Origin: Pseudomonadota bacterium
Lineage (GTDB): Bacteria; Pseudomonadota; Alphaproteobacteria; Rhizobiales; Devosiaceae
DNA length: 64,000 nt
Reading direction: 5' to 3'
NCBI GenBank assembly: GCA_023391095.1
Contig: JAEWBN010000016.1
Coordinates: 62,001-126,000 of the forward strand
Position numbers and translations under genes: made by a program. Positions 35,497 through 44,945 of the stretch are shown one piece after another (the stretch's first letter is position 1; each line of letters opens with the position of its first letter). The notes below the pieces were generated by a model. The model searched no databases. It had not been told where the DNA came from and was given only the letters and a program-made list of their open reading frames with translations.

Positions 35497-37560
35497 TTGA
35501 TCCGACAAATTGCAACGGCACTGCTCGCCGTATTCCTCCTGTCGCTTGCGTCAGTGAACGCGGTAGAAGCTCAGCCACGCACACTCATCGTCATGGATGG
35601 GTCAGGCTCCATGTGGGGGCAGATCGATGGCCGCACCAAGCTGGAAATCGCGCGCGAGACTGCGGCCCATGTTCTGTCTCGCGTTCCGTCCGAACGGGAA
35701 CTCGGCCTGATGGCCTATGGCCACAGGGTGCGCGGCGATTGCGGCGATATCGAATTGATGGTTTCGCCCGCACCGGGACAGACGGGCAATATCCTTGCCG
35801 CCGTCAATGGCATGCGCTTTCAGGGGAAAACGCCGATCACCGAAGCCGTGCGGCAGGCCGCCGAGGTGCTGCGGAGCACCGAGGAGCCAGCCACCGTTAT
35901 CCTGATCACCGACGGCTTTGAGACCTGCGAGGCCGATCCCTGCGCCCTGGCCGCCGATCTGGAAGCATCGGGTGTCGGCTTCACCGCCCATGTGATCGGC
36001 TTAGGCTTGAGCCAGGATGACGGCGCGCAGGTGGCCTGCATCGCCGAGAATACCGGTGGGCGCTATATGCAAGCCAACGATGCCGATGCTTTGGCTGACG
36101 CCCTCGCCGCCGCCATTGGCGATGATGCCGCAATGGCCACCTTGCCCGCTCCCGACATGCCTGAGCAGGAGCGGTCGCGGCATTTCCCCGGCGCGGAAGT
36201 GATGCCCGGCATCGCCCTCGCGCCAACCGGGCAATCCTTTGGCCCGGTGGCCTCCTATCCGGCGGAATTCAGCTTCCCGCCAGATGGCACGATTGCCCAA
36301 TGCCAGGCGCAATGCGCCGCCGACGCCCTATGCGGCGCATGGCGCTATGAACCCCAAGGCAGCTATTTCGTCGAGGAGGCCCGCTGCTTCGCCTTCAATC
36401 CGCAAACTGAATTTGTCGTCAATGCCTATCCGTTGGACGAAGGCTGGGCGTCAGGGATGAAACCCGGCGTGGTCGGGCTGACCCGGCCCTATGTGCCGAT
36501 CAATGCCGAGGATATCGTGGCCAGCCTCAGCGTGCCCGAGCCGGTCGTGCCGGGAGAGGACTTCACCGTGCTCTGGAAAGGTCCAGCCGGTGAGCGCGAT
36601 TGGGTGGATCTGGTTCCGGCCGGGCATGAGGAGTTGTCAGGGGAACTGAGCTATTTCTACGTCAACGACACGATCGAGGCCAATGACCTGCCCGAAGGCG
36701 CGGGCGTACTGACCGCCCCTGCCGAAGCGGGCCAATATGAGCTGCGCTATGTTTTCGGCCGGGATATTGACCGCCATGTGGTTATCCGCGTGCCCCTGAC
36801 CGTGGGCGGCAATGGGCCGGGTACGGCACAGGCGCAGCCTTCGCCTCCGCCAGCCGTCGCCGGGCTGGTCGAAGCCACATTCACAGCCGATACGGGCGGC
36901 TTGGAACTGGCCGTGTCCTGGTCCGCCACGCCCGTGCCGGGGCAGGACCTGCCGCCCGAAGCCTGGGTTTTGCAGGAAAGCGTGATCGGCCCGGTATCCG
37001 AACTGTTTCTGCCCGGCCGCTATAATGTGGTGGGCGATGCGGGCGATAGCGTCTTCGTGGCACAGGTCGAAGTCACCCCGGCAGGCCCGAACCAGTTCAT
37101 GATCCCGCATCATGACCGTCTCAGTCCAGCCGGCGAAGATCAGGCCGGTGGCTATAGCTGCGACAGCAAAGAGCCTTGCCGGATCGAGGATGCGACCGGG
37201 CTCTCCTTCACGCTGCCTGCCGGCTGGCGGAGTGACGAACCTTTCATCGCTGAAACGGCGGGCGGGGCGAAAGCGCCTTATCCAACCGTGACCTTCACCA
37301 GCGCCGACGGCTCATCCGCCATCACGCTCAATCCGCTGCGCTGGCTGGAAAGTTCGGGCACCTGCTCGGCCAGCGGCATAGGCGAACTCTGCATTCATGG
37401 ACAGCCCAGCGGCGATGCCCTGCTGGCCTATTCCATCATCCTGCCAAGCTTGACCTATCAAAGCCAGCAGGCGCGAATACCGGATTTCGGCGGGCAATCG
37501 TTTGTTCCACCCAACGGCAGGAAGGTTTTGGCAACTCTGGTGCCGGGATGGGGCGGATGA
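35497..37560 (+). CDS. Secreted von Willebrand factor A / PAN-domain protein
   Basis: 687 aa from TTG 35497, with GGAGG 6 nt upstream. Signal peptide (1-25). vWA domain (about 28-215) with metal site DGSGS (34-38) and ILITDGFETCEADPC. PAN/apple-like domain (about 250-325) with Cys pairs (IAQCQAQCAADALCGAWRYE; EEARCFAF). Three further beta-rich segments (about 335-435, 445-545, 560-685) contain SCDSKEPC and GTCSASGIGELC. No membrane anchor. Likely a periplasmic or exported binding protein. It overlaps the next gene by 4 nt and follows a membrane protein and a LuxR-hydrolase fusion. Confidence 0.83.
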   Translation: MIRQIATALLAVFLLSLASVNAVEAQPRTLIVMDGSGSMWGQIDGRTKLEIARETAAHVLSRVPSERELGLMAYGHRVRGDCGDIELMVSPAPGQTGNILAAVNGMRFQGKTPITEAVRQAAEVLRSTEEPATVILITDGFETCEADPCALAADLEASGVGFTAHVIGLGLSQDDGAQVACIAENTGGRYMQANDADALADALAAAIGDDAAMATLPAPDMPEQERSRHFPGAEVMPGIALAPTGQSFGPVASYPAEFSFPPDGTIAQCQAQCAADALCGAWRYEPQGSYFVEEARCFAFNPQTEFVVNAYPLDEGWASGMKPGVVGLTRPYVPINAEDIVASLSVPEPVVPGEDFTVLWKGPAGERDWVDLVPAGHEELSGELSYFYVNDTIEANDLPEGAGVLTAPAEAGQYELRYVFGRDIDRHVVIRVPLTVGGNGPGTAQAQPSPPPAVAGLVEATFTADTGGLELAVSWSATPVPGQDLPPEAWVLQESVIGPVSELFLPGRYNVVGDAGDSVFVAQVEVTPAGPNQFMIPHHDRLSPAGEDQAGGYSCDSKEPCRIEDATGLSFTLPAGWRSDEPFIAETAGGAKAPYPTVTFTSADGSSAITLNPLRWLESSGTCSASGIGELCIHGQPSGDALLAYSIILPSLTYQSQQARIPDFGGQSFVPPNGRKVLATLVPGWGG

Positions 37561-38273
37561 TGAAACACGCTGTTATCGGTCTTGTTGCTGCCTTCCTGAC
37601 TGTCGCCCCGGTGCTGGCTCAGGAAAAGGTTGTCGTCGCGGATTGTAAGGATGGCGGGTGCCGTTGTGCGCTTGGCGCAGTCACCGCCGAAGAGGCCGGC
37701 GTCGCCCTGGGTGTCGAGCCGCCCCCAGGCCACCAAACGCTTGTGCATTATGATGGCGCATACACCTGGTCTCCCCTCACGCCAGAGGACATAGACCTGG
37801 CGGTCGGTGGCGACGGTCAGTGTATTCTCGAACTTTTCGACACGATGCTGCCCGAGGACGGTCAATGGCAGGGTCGCGTCACCAATCGGGAAATGTCGCA
37901 ATGTCCCGCTGGACTGGATGCGATGCTGACGCCTTTGACCGAGGCGATGGTCTTTCCGCGGAATATCCAGTGGGGTGGCGCATTCCATCCTGACAAGATC
38001 AGAATGCAGGGCACGGCGGCGGCGATAGATTGGACTAAGGCCGGTGAAAACCATTTTGCGGGAACCGGACCTACCGCAGCCAATGCCGGGGCATCCTCTC
38101 AGGTGGATATCGGCGTCACCTATGACGCGCGATTGATTGATCCGCGCCTAGTTCGCATCATCGTCGCGGTGAAGATCCGCACCACAGGCTTATCTCAGGC
38201 GGTGATCGATGCAGCTGGATTGGGCAAGTGCAACGTCACGGTAAACGTCGATTTCGCCCACCTGGGACGATGA
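37557..38273 (+). CDS. Secreted Cys-containing protein of the vWA locus (unknown function)
   Basis: 238 aa from ATG 37557, overlapping the vWA stop codon. Signal peptide (HAVIGLVAAFLTVAPVLAQ), then a CKDGGCRC motif and further cysteines at CILELF, SQCPAG and GKCNVTV, enough for two or three disulfides. Predominantly beta character (VDIGVTYDARLID, IIVAVKIRTTG). No family is recognised. Coupling to the vWA gene suggests a partner role. Confidence 0.7.
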   Translation: MMKHAVIGLVAAFLTVAPVLAQEKVVVADCKDGGCRCALGAVTAEEAGVALGVEPPPGHQTLVHYDGAYTWSPLTPEDIDLAVGGDGQCILELFDTMLPEDGQWQGRVTNREMSQCPAGLDAMLTPLTEAMVFPRNIQWGGAFHPDKIRMQGTAAAIDWTKAGENHFAGTGPTAANAGASSQVDIGVTYDARLIDPRLVRIIVAVKIRTTGLSQAVIDAAGLGKCNVTVNVDFAHLGR

Positions 38274-38304
38274 TTACAGTTGTGTCGTTGTTGGGGCTAC
38301 CTGG

Positions 38305-38712
38305 CTAGTAGCTCCCTCCGGTCGCGTCGCAATGCCAGATATAGATGGCGCGGCCCGGTAGGGGGGTGCAGCCGTCCGCATCGACCAGCGTCAGCTCCAG
38401 GTCAAGCTGTACGCCGTTGGCGGTCTTTGTCAGCGTCCCAAAGGACGGCCGCAGATCCTCACGGATGACGCCTTCCTGCGTCAGCGCATTGACCACCTGT
38501 CCTGATTTTACATTGCTGCCATCAGCGGGGTAAGGTCCGGCGGTTTCCCACGGCAATGCGATGCATTCCAGGGCAGCAGCAGGGCCACCTGCAACAGCGA
38601 CGGTGACCATGCCGCCCACCAGTGCCAAAAAGCGGCGACGCCCAAGCATGACCTGAATGTCGTGAGCAAAGCCCAGATCATGGGCGTGGTGATCATCGTG
38701 GTGGTGAGACAT
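38305..38712 (-). pseudogene. Intradiol ring-cleavage dioxygenase, C-terminally truncated
   Basis: 135 codons. A His/Asp-rich N-terminus (SHHHDDHHAHD), a twin-arginine signal (GRRRFLALVGG), then the start of the dioxygenase fold: ETAGPYPADGSN, LDLELTLVDADGCTPLPGRA, IYIWHCDATG. The frame stops at GGSY, just after the strand with the first iron-site region; homologues continue about 100 residues with the Tyr/His ligands. Iron ligands are therefore incomplete and activity is unlikely. Confidence 0.72.
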
Positions 38713-39201
38713 AGGGCCTGTTCTCCTTTGCAGCGAACGTGATCGGACCGTTCTAAATGGCTCAACCTCTATTCAACCTATCCATTAGATTAACAATTGA
38801 AAACGTAGCCCAAGTGCTATCGCTACTTCGCCAATGGTTTCCGACCTCAGTAATTAGTCCCCTTCCGTGGCCTACGTTAGAAAAGCCGCTAGTCCGCTAC
38901 CCGCCCATTTTGGCATTTCCCTCAAGAGCGCACTAACGTGTTTGCGGGTTGCACCCTCGCTAAAGTGCCCAAAAACCGGGGATTCAAACGTTACATGCAC
39001 GGACTGATGATGTGCCCTGACCTTCGAACGGTTGTGTCCCACCCAGACGCAATGATTTGAATGACTTAGCGGATGAGGCCATCTGTCGGTCAAGTGACGG
39101 AAAACGACCCCATTCGGCTGTTTGAGGTCAAGTCACGGCTTGCCAAAACCGGTCATTCTTTTGCCTGGCGGTACAGGTCATTTCCAGCAATTAGGCGGCA
39201 C
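38713..39201. other. Intergenic region with a weak dispersed-repeat copy
   Basis: About 490 bp without a credible gene. The reverse strand at 39105-39151 contains a diverged copy (F) of the dispersed repeat: CGAATGGGGTCG preceded at the same 37 nt spacing by CGGTTTTGG. Confidence 0.45.
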
Positions 39202-39750
39202 TCAAAGTGCCTCGGTTCCGGCGATAGCAGCTTGGAGTTGACCGATGATCTTGCCCATTTGACCTGATGCGAGCAGGCCTGGGCCGAGAGGGCCCGACCG
39301 ATCCTCGCCCACTGGAGGGAGTGACCGAAGCGCGACCCGGACGTCTGCCGTCATATGTGCGAATTGCCAGCGAATCTCGCCCTCGACAGCCTTCGACTGG
39401 CCTAGAGCCGCAAGGCTTGCGGCTTTGACAGCATACGCTGCCGCCCCAAGCGCATGTGCGCCCATGTGGCAAACAGCCGAGGCCTGTCCGGCGGCTCTGG
39501 CTGCTGCGGCAGCGGCAGGAGACGTCGCATTACGAGCGGCGCTGCCACCCCCAAACCGACGGCGTATTTCTGCAGCAGTGTCCAGTTCTCCGCGAGCAAA
39601 CGCCCTCGTTCGAGCAATGGCGTCACGGGGTCGGTCATCATTGGGACATTCTGCTTCAAACAACGGCAGAACGCGCTCGGCGCACGCTGCTGCCCACTCA
39701 GCAACCAAGCGCCGGTCGGCTTCGCTTAGTGTCTGTATCGAAAGCGTCAT
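39202..39750 (-). CDS. Putative immunity protein (Imm-5-like)
   Basis: 182 aa, alanine-rich all-helical protein. DRRLVAEWAAACAERVLPLF and RPRDAIARTRAFARGELD open it; AVCHMGAHALGAAAYAVKAA is central. This composition and these motifs match a family annotated as 'putative immunity protein' (Imm-5-like), linked by comparative genomics to polymorphic toxins. No toxin gene is visible nearby. The last part (RSLPPVGEDRSGPLGPG) is less typical. Confidence 0.6.
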   Translation of the reverse strand: MTLSIQTLSEADRRLVAEWAAACAERVLPLFEAECPNDDRPRDAIARTRAFARGELDTAAEIRRRFGGGSAARNATSPAAAAAARAAGQASAVCHMGAHALGAAAYAVKAASLAALGQSKAVEGEIRWQFAHMTADVRVALRSLPPVGEDRSGPLGPGLLASGQMGKIIGQLQAAIAGTEAL

Positions 39751-40137
39751 TTGCCTCCATCCTGTGGTGCATCAGTTGAGACTGACATATTGGGGCAGCT
39801 TACAGCATCACGCCGCCAAATCCAGACAGGCAATAACCCACCTTACACACGCCACCCTTTAGACAAGCAGGCGATGTCCGCTTTCGGGAAACTCGTAGGG
39901 CCTGCCGAATGACCGGAATGGGGCGCATTCCCGATCGGCTGCTCACGACCCCATTGCGGCCATTCGCGACTACCGTTCTCTTCCCTGACACCTGCCGTTC
40001 TTGGTCTATCACTGAGGCGATGGAGCAGCCCTTTTCAGACAGTTATATCGGCCTCGGCGATAGACAGCACAGGAGCCCTCTCATCCATGCTGAACCATCT
40101 TCGCCTGCTGTCGTTGGTCGACCGAAGGGAGATCGCC
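39751..40137. other. Intergenic region carrying two facing repeat copies
   Basis: About 390 bp without a gene. It contains dispersed-repeat copies B (plus strand, 39876-39926) and E (minus strand, 39992-39946), which point at each other with about 20 bp between their AATGGGG boxes. Confidence 0.5.
39876..39926 (+). repeat. Dispersed intergenic repeat, copy B
   Basis: TGTCCGCTTTCGGGAAACTC begins the copy and GGAATGGGGCGC ends it. Box-to-box spacing is 37 nt, identical to copies A, C and D. A weaker copy E lies opposite it at 39946-39992. Confidence 0.7.
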
Positions 40138-40647
40138 ATGAGCTACATTCGCTTCGGAGCGATGGTCGCAACGTCCACGGTCATCATGTTCGGCCTGATG
40201 TATCTGAACACCTACGCGTTTGAGCATGTGATGTTCAGTCAGACCCGGATGTGGATGGCATTGCTGATGGGTGCTGTGATGGCGTTCATCATGCTGCTGT
40301 TCATGTGGAGCATGTATAAGAACAGAGCGGCCAACATCGCGATCCTCGTCGGCGCCGTTGCCGTGTTCGGCGCATCGCTATGGCTGGTGCGGAGCCAGGA
40401 AACGGTCGGCGACATCGATTACATGCGGGCGATGATCCCGCATCATTCGATCGCCGTCCTTACCAGTACGCAGGCCCATATTCGCGATCCACGGGTGCGG
40501 GAACTTGCCGACGGCATCATTGAAGCTCAGGTGCGCGAGATAGCGCAGATGAAGCGGCTGATTGCCGATCTTGAGGGGAACCCGACGCCCGCAACCGCAC
40601 CCGACCTGCCGCCCCTGCAACCCGAAGCGGTTAGCGGCGAGGACTAA
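40138..40647 (+). CDS. DUF305 domain-containing membrane protein
   Basis: 169 aa from ATG 40138 (GAAGGGAG upstream; ATG 40087 lacks one). Three membrane helices (about 8-100) and then a DUF305 four-helix segment: DYMRAMIPHHSIAVLTSTQ, DPRVRELADGIIEAQVREI. The HH pair and Met/His spacing are the presumed metal (copper) binding signature of DUF305. Function unknown; often in metal-stress islands. First of a plus-strand group running to 44945. Confidence 0.85.
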   Translation: MSYIRFGAMVATSTVIMFGLMYLNTYAFEHVMFSQTRMWMALLMGAVMAFIMLLFMWSMYKNRAANIAILVGAVAVFGASLWLVRSQETVGDIDYMRAMIPHHSIAVLTSTQAHIRDPRVRELADGIIEAQVREIAQMKRLIADLEGNPTPATAPDLPPLQPEAVSGED

Positions 40648-40667
40648 TCTAACCGAGGAGCATCGCC

Positions 40668-41168
40668 ATGGATTGGCAGAGCATGCTGTTTCAGAACTGG
40701 TCGGGCATATTCCGCACGATCCTCGTCGGCATCCTGGCCTATGTCACCCTGGTTCTGTTCCTGCGCATCTCCGGCAAGCGCACGCTGGCCAAGCTTAACG
40801 CTTTCGACCTCGTCGTAACCGTCGCGCTTGGTTCGACATTGTCGGCCATACTTCTCCAGGAGTCGATTGCCCTGGCGGAAGGGGCGGTGGCGCTGGGCCT
40901 GCTGATCCTCATGCAGTTTTTGGTCACGTTCGTCTCGGTGCGTTCGTCCGGATTCGCCAAGGCTGTTCGGTCGGAGCCGACGCTCCTGGCGCATGACGGT
41001 GCGTTTTGCGACGAAGCCATGAAGCGCGAGCGCATCACTCAAGAGGAAGCCTTGAGCGCCGTGCGATCTGCAGGCGGTCAGGATATCGAGAGCGTCAAGT
41101 ATCTGGTTCTCGAAAGCGATGGGACTATCAGCGCTGCTCTGCTTCCCGCTCCGCAAGGTCAGCCGTGA
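40668..41168 (+). CDS. DUF421 domain-containing protein (YetF-like)
   Basis: 166 aa. Three N-terminal membrane helices with RTILVGILAYVTLVLFLRIS and GKRTLAKLNAFDLVVTVALG (the family signature), then a cytoplasmic DUF421 domain (EPTLLAHDGAFCDEAMKRER, AVRSAGGQDIESVKYLVLE). Members are stress-induced membrane proteins of unknown function. It starts 20 bp after the DUF305 gene and overlaps the next gene (GTGA). Confidence 0.9.
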   Translation: MDWQSMLFQNWSGIFRTILVGILAYVTLVLFLRISGKRTLAKLNAFDLVVTVALGSTLSAILLQESIALAEGAVALGLLILMQFLVTFVSVRSSGFAKAVRSEPTLLAHDGAFCDEAMKRERITQEEALSAVRSAGGQDIESVKYLVLESDGTISAALLPAPQGQP

Positions 41169-41632
41169 CGCAGCCCGCAGCAACCAATGAGCTCGACCAT
41201 ATCCGGGGAGAAATCCGGGCGGAGATCAACCTGCTCAACAGCCGTCTAAACGCGCTCATCTCCTCACAGTCGTTCCTGGTGATCGCCTACGGATCCTCGC
41301 TCAGCGCCGGTTACGGCAACTGGAACGGCCTCTTCACAATAACCCTGCCGCCGCTTTTTGCGGTCTTGGGTATTGCGCTGGTGCTGGAAGCACGACCGGG
41401 CATTGCCGCGGCGCAGGAAGCGATTGGCCATTGGCGCCGCCGCGAAGATCACTTGATCGATGAAGAGCCAGATCTGCGTGCCTTCACCCTAGCAACCGAT
41501 GAACAGAGCCGCAAGCGGCTAGAATTGCGTCAGCACGCCGGCAGTCGATTCTCCAGCCGTGCTCCGATGATCTTCATTGGCGCATGGATCCTCTTCTTAC
41601 TGCTGCCCTTTGCCTTGCGCATCTGGGGCTAG
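41165..41632 (+). CDS. Small two-helix membrane protein (unknown function)
   Basis: 155 aa from GTG 41165, which overlaps the DUF421 stop. A coiled N-terminus (NELDHIRGEIRAEINLLNSR) precedes a membrane segment (LFTITLPPLFAVLGIALVLE), an Arg/Glu-rich loop, and a second membrane segment at the C-terminus (MIFIGAWILFLLLPFALRIW). No named family. Coupled translation implies work with DUF421. Confidence 0.65.
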   Translation: MTQPAATNELDHIRGEIRAEINLLNSRLNALISSQSFLVIAYGSSLSAGYGNWNGLFTITLPPLFAVLGIALVLEARPGIAAAQEAIGHWRRREDHLIDEEPDLRAFTLATDEQSRKRLELRQHAGSRFSSRAPMIFIGAWILFLLLPFALRIWG

Positions 41633-41715
41633 GACGACCGACTGATCTGAGGGAACCACACGTGGCTCCGCAGGCTTTGCCCTAGGCTCCCCACATCGCG
41701 GAACTGGTCGGCATC

Positions 41716-43716
41716 ATGTTTAAGCCATTCATCATCAACAAGCCCGTTTTCTTCGGCGCGCTCCTTGTGATCAGTGCCTTTGTTGCGGTTGGGGTGCTGC
41801 TGCCAAACCAGGCCGGCGACATTTTCGGTGCAATCCAGACCAGTATCCTGCAGGGCTTCGGCTGGTTCTACCTCCTGGCCGTCGGGGTGTTCCTGGTGAC
41901 GGTCTTGCTGCTGTGCTTTGGCCGCTATGGGCGGCTGAAGCTCGGGCCTGACGACGCGATGCCAGACTTCAAGTTCACCTCCTGGATCGCCATGCTCTTT
42001 GCCGCCGGCATGGGTATCGGCCTCATGTTCTATGCCGTCGGCGAACCCATGACCCACTTCATGGCGCCACCGACCGCCGAGCCACGCTCGGTCGCCGCCA
42101 TGCGCGAGGCCATGACCGTGACCTTCTTCCACTGGGGCATCCATGCCTGGGCCATCTATGCTGTGGTCGGATTGTCGCTCGCCTATTTCGGGTATCGGTA
42201 CAACCTGCCGCTGACGATCCGCTCCGGCCTCTACCCGCTGCTCAAGGAGCGGATCAACGGCCCCATCGGGCATGCCGTCGACATCTTCGCCATTGTCGGA
42301 ACCATGTTCGGCATCGCGACCTCGCTGGGGGTGGGCGTATCGCAGATCAATGCCGGGCTTTCCTATCTTCTGGGATTTCCGGTCGGACCCATCGTCCAGC
42401 TCCCGCTGATCGCCCTGGTTACGGCCCTCGCGACCGTGTCGGTCGCGACCGGGCTCGATCGCGGCGTCCGCATCCTATCCGAGACCAACCTCGTGGTCGC
42501 GATCCTGCTCATGCTGTTCGTGCTGGTCGTCGGGCCGACAGCGCAGCTGTTCCGCGATCTGGTTCAGAACCTGGGGCTCTATCTCGATACGCTGGTGCTG
42601 CGAACCTTCAACATCTACGCCTATCAACCGACGCCGTGGATCGACGCCTGGACGCTATTCTACTGGGCGTGGTGGATTTCCTGGTCACCCTTCGTGGGCA
42701 TGTTCATCGCCCGCATCTCGCGGGGTCGCACGGTTCGGGAGTTCGTTACGGCGGTGCTGTTCATCCCAGCGGGCTTTACCTTCATCTGGATGACGGTGTT
42801 CGGCAACACAGCCATGTTCATCGACACCGGAATAGCCGCCGGAGCGATGGGCGAAGCCATTGTCGCAGACGTAGCTACCGGGCTGTTCCAGTTCTTCCAG
42901 TACCTGCCGTTCTCCGGGATCACCTCGACGCTGGCCATTCTGCTGGTGGCGATCTTCTTCATCACCTCATCGGATTCCGGCTCCCTCGTCGTCGACTCCA
43001 TCGCGGCGGGCGGGGAGACCGAGACCACCACGGGCCAGCGCGTGTTCTGGTGCGTAATGGAAGGTGTCGTCGCTGCTGCGCTGCTTCTGGCGGGTGGTCT
43101 TGGCGCACTGCAATCGGCCACCATTGCTAGCGCATTGCCCTTCACCTTTGTCATGCTGGGACTGGTCTGGTCGCTCTACCTCGGGATGCGGGCCGATCTG
43201 GCGCAGCGATATCCACAGACCAATGCTCCCGCTGGAAGAAATGCGGCGCACCCAGCGGCCGGTTTCACCTGGCAGCGCCGTCTGGCGTTGATCCTGCACG
43301 CCCCTGACCGGAGAGACGTCGAACGCTTCCTTGAGGCCAACGCCGCGCCAGCCCTGGAGCAAGTGGCCCGCGAACTGACAAATCGAGGTCGGCCGGCGAG
43401 CGTAGAGAAAATTGACTCTAGCAATGTGGCGCTCCGATCACCTGCCGAAGGAGTGCGCGACTTCGTCTACGGCGTCGGGGTGACGTCCACTCCCGTTCCC
43501 AACTTCGCTTTGGCGGCAGGTGAGCCGGAGCTTCGCCATGAAGCGCGCACCTATTTTTCGAGCGGTGGCAGTGGCTACGACGTCATGGGCCTTCACCGTG
43601 ACCAGCTCATTGCGGACGTGCTGGCGCAGTTCGAACTCTACCTGCAACTGACCCACTCTCCTGCCTCGCAGCTGTTGCAGGCCGCTCCTGAACATGAGCC
43701 GAAGACTCTAACATGA
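41716..43716 (+). CDS. BCCT-family transporter (choline/betaine/carnitine type)
   Basis: 666 aa. Twelve membrane helices; the BCCT signature is present (AAGMGIGLMFYAVGEPMTHF; TFFHWGIHAWAIYAVVGLSL; FYWAWWISWSPFVGMFIARI). A long C-terminal cytoplasmic tail of about 150 residues resembles the osmosensing/regulatory tail of BetT-type carriers. The substrate is probably choline or another compatible-solute precursor. It overlaps the DUF2254 gene by 4 nt (ATGA). Confidence 0.93.
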   Translation: MFKPFIINKPVFFGALLVISAFVAVGVLLPNQAGDIFGAIQTSILQGFGWFYLLAVGVFLVTVLLLCFGRYGRLKLGPDDAMPDFKFTSWIAMLFAAGMGIGLMFYAVGEPMTHFMAPPTAEPRSVAAMREAMTVTFFHWGIHAWAIYAVVGLSLAYFGYRYNLPLTIRSGLYPLLKERINGPIGHAVDIFAIVGTMFGIATSLGVGVSQINAGLSYLLGFPVGPIVQLPLIALVTALATVSVATGLDRGVRILSETNLVVAILLMLFVLVVGPTAQLFRDLVQNLGLYLDTLVLRTFNIYAYQPTPWIDAWTLFYWAWWISWSPFVGMFIARISRGRTVREFVTAVLFIPAGFTFIWMTVFGNTAMFIDTGIAAGAMGEAIVADVATGLFQFFQYLPFSGITSTLAILLVAIFFITSSDSGSLVVDSIAAGGETETTTGQRVFWCVMEGVVAAALLLAGGLGALQSATIASALPFTFVMLGLVWSLYLGMRADLAQRYPQTNAPAGRNAAHPAAGFTWQRRLALILHAPDRRDVERFLEANAAPALEQVARELTNRGRPASVEKIDSSNVALRSPAEGVRDFVYGVGVTSTPVPNFALAAGEPELRHEARTYFSSGGSGYDVMGLHRDQLIADVLAQFELYLQLTHSPASQLLQAAPEHEPKTLT

Positions 43717-44945
43717 CCCAGCTTTCCTTCTATTTCCGGCGCCTGCTCAACAAGATGTGGTTCCTGCCTGCAGCCTTTTCGGTTGTGGCACTGCTGACCG
43801 TCGGCCTTGCTCTCTATCTCGCGCGCTGGGCGCCGGATGAACTGCCCTGGACCATCTCGCAGGAGGCGGTGCAATCCATTCTCGAGATCCTTGCAACCAG
43901 CCTTTTGACCGTTTCGGTCTTTGCGCTCTCCACGTTGATCAGCGCCTTGAGCTCGGCTTCAGGCTCGACGTCTCCATGAGCCGTGCCACTGATCGTCGGG
44001 GATCGTGCAGCACAGACGTCGATCTCTGTCTTCATCGGCGCCTTCCTCTTCTCCATCGTTGCGATCCTGGGCCTCTCGGCGGGAATCTACGGGTCTGCAA
44101 GCCGCTTAATTCTGTTTTCGGCAACGCTGGCGGTCGTCGCCATCGTCATCGCTGCGCTGATCCGCTGGATCGCGCAGATTTCGGACATCGGGCGGGTGGG
44201 ACACACGATCGATCGGGTGGAAACAGCAACGGGTAAGGCGCTTTCCCAGCTGCTTGATCATCCCGTCTTCGGGTGCCGGCGCCTCGAAGGCGAATTCAAG
44301 GGACAGGCTCTGATCGCCGATCAGCTTGGATATGTGCAGCACTTCGATGCTGCACGCCTGAACGCCCTGGCCGAAGAACATGACCTACAGATCGCCATCA
44401 CGGCATTGCCCGGCGCTTATGTTTCTCCCGTGCGCCCCTTGATGAAGATAGTGGGCACTGTCAGCGACGAGCTGAACGCTGAACTGACAGGCGCGTTCGT
44501 GATCGGCGACAGTCGCACCTTCGACTATGATCCACGCTTTGGACTAAGTGTCCTTGCCGAGATTGCCGATCGAGCGCTCTCACCCGCCGTGAATGATGCG
44601 GGCACAGCTATAGATGTCCTGGGCCGGCTGACGCGCCTACTTTCAGAGTGGAACCCGAATGCGGCTGATGCTTCTGTGGGGCACGAGAGGGTGTCGGCGC
44701 CGCAACTGCATCCGCGTGACCTCATCGAAGACGCCTTCCGGCCGATTGCGCGCGACGGAGCTGGAACCATCGAAGTCGTGCTGCGGCTGCTGCACGGTCT
44801 CGAAGTGATCGCGGAGGCTAATCCTTTTCTCAAACAGGAAGCTATCCAGGCAGCATCGGACGCAGCGCAACGTGCGGAGCGAGCTTTGCAAGCGCCGAGG
44901 GACATCAACGCACTTCACGAGGCGAAAAAGGCGTTCCGTTCCTGA
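43713..44945 (+). pseudogene. DUF2254 membrane protein split by an in-frame TGA
   Basis: Two halves lie in the same frame. The first (43713-43979, 88 codons) ends SSASGSTSP then TGA at 43977-43979. Translation of the same frame continues AVPLIVGDRAAQTSISVFIG through 44945. Homologues read SP-R-A there, so CGA to TGA is the simplest change. Together they make a normal DUF2254 protein: four helices, then a soluble domain (DPRFGLSVLAEIADRALSPA). GTG at 43983 could allow the second part to start on its own. It is coupled to the BCCT gene, so an osmotic role is possible. Confidence 0.8.
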
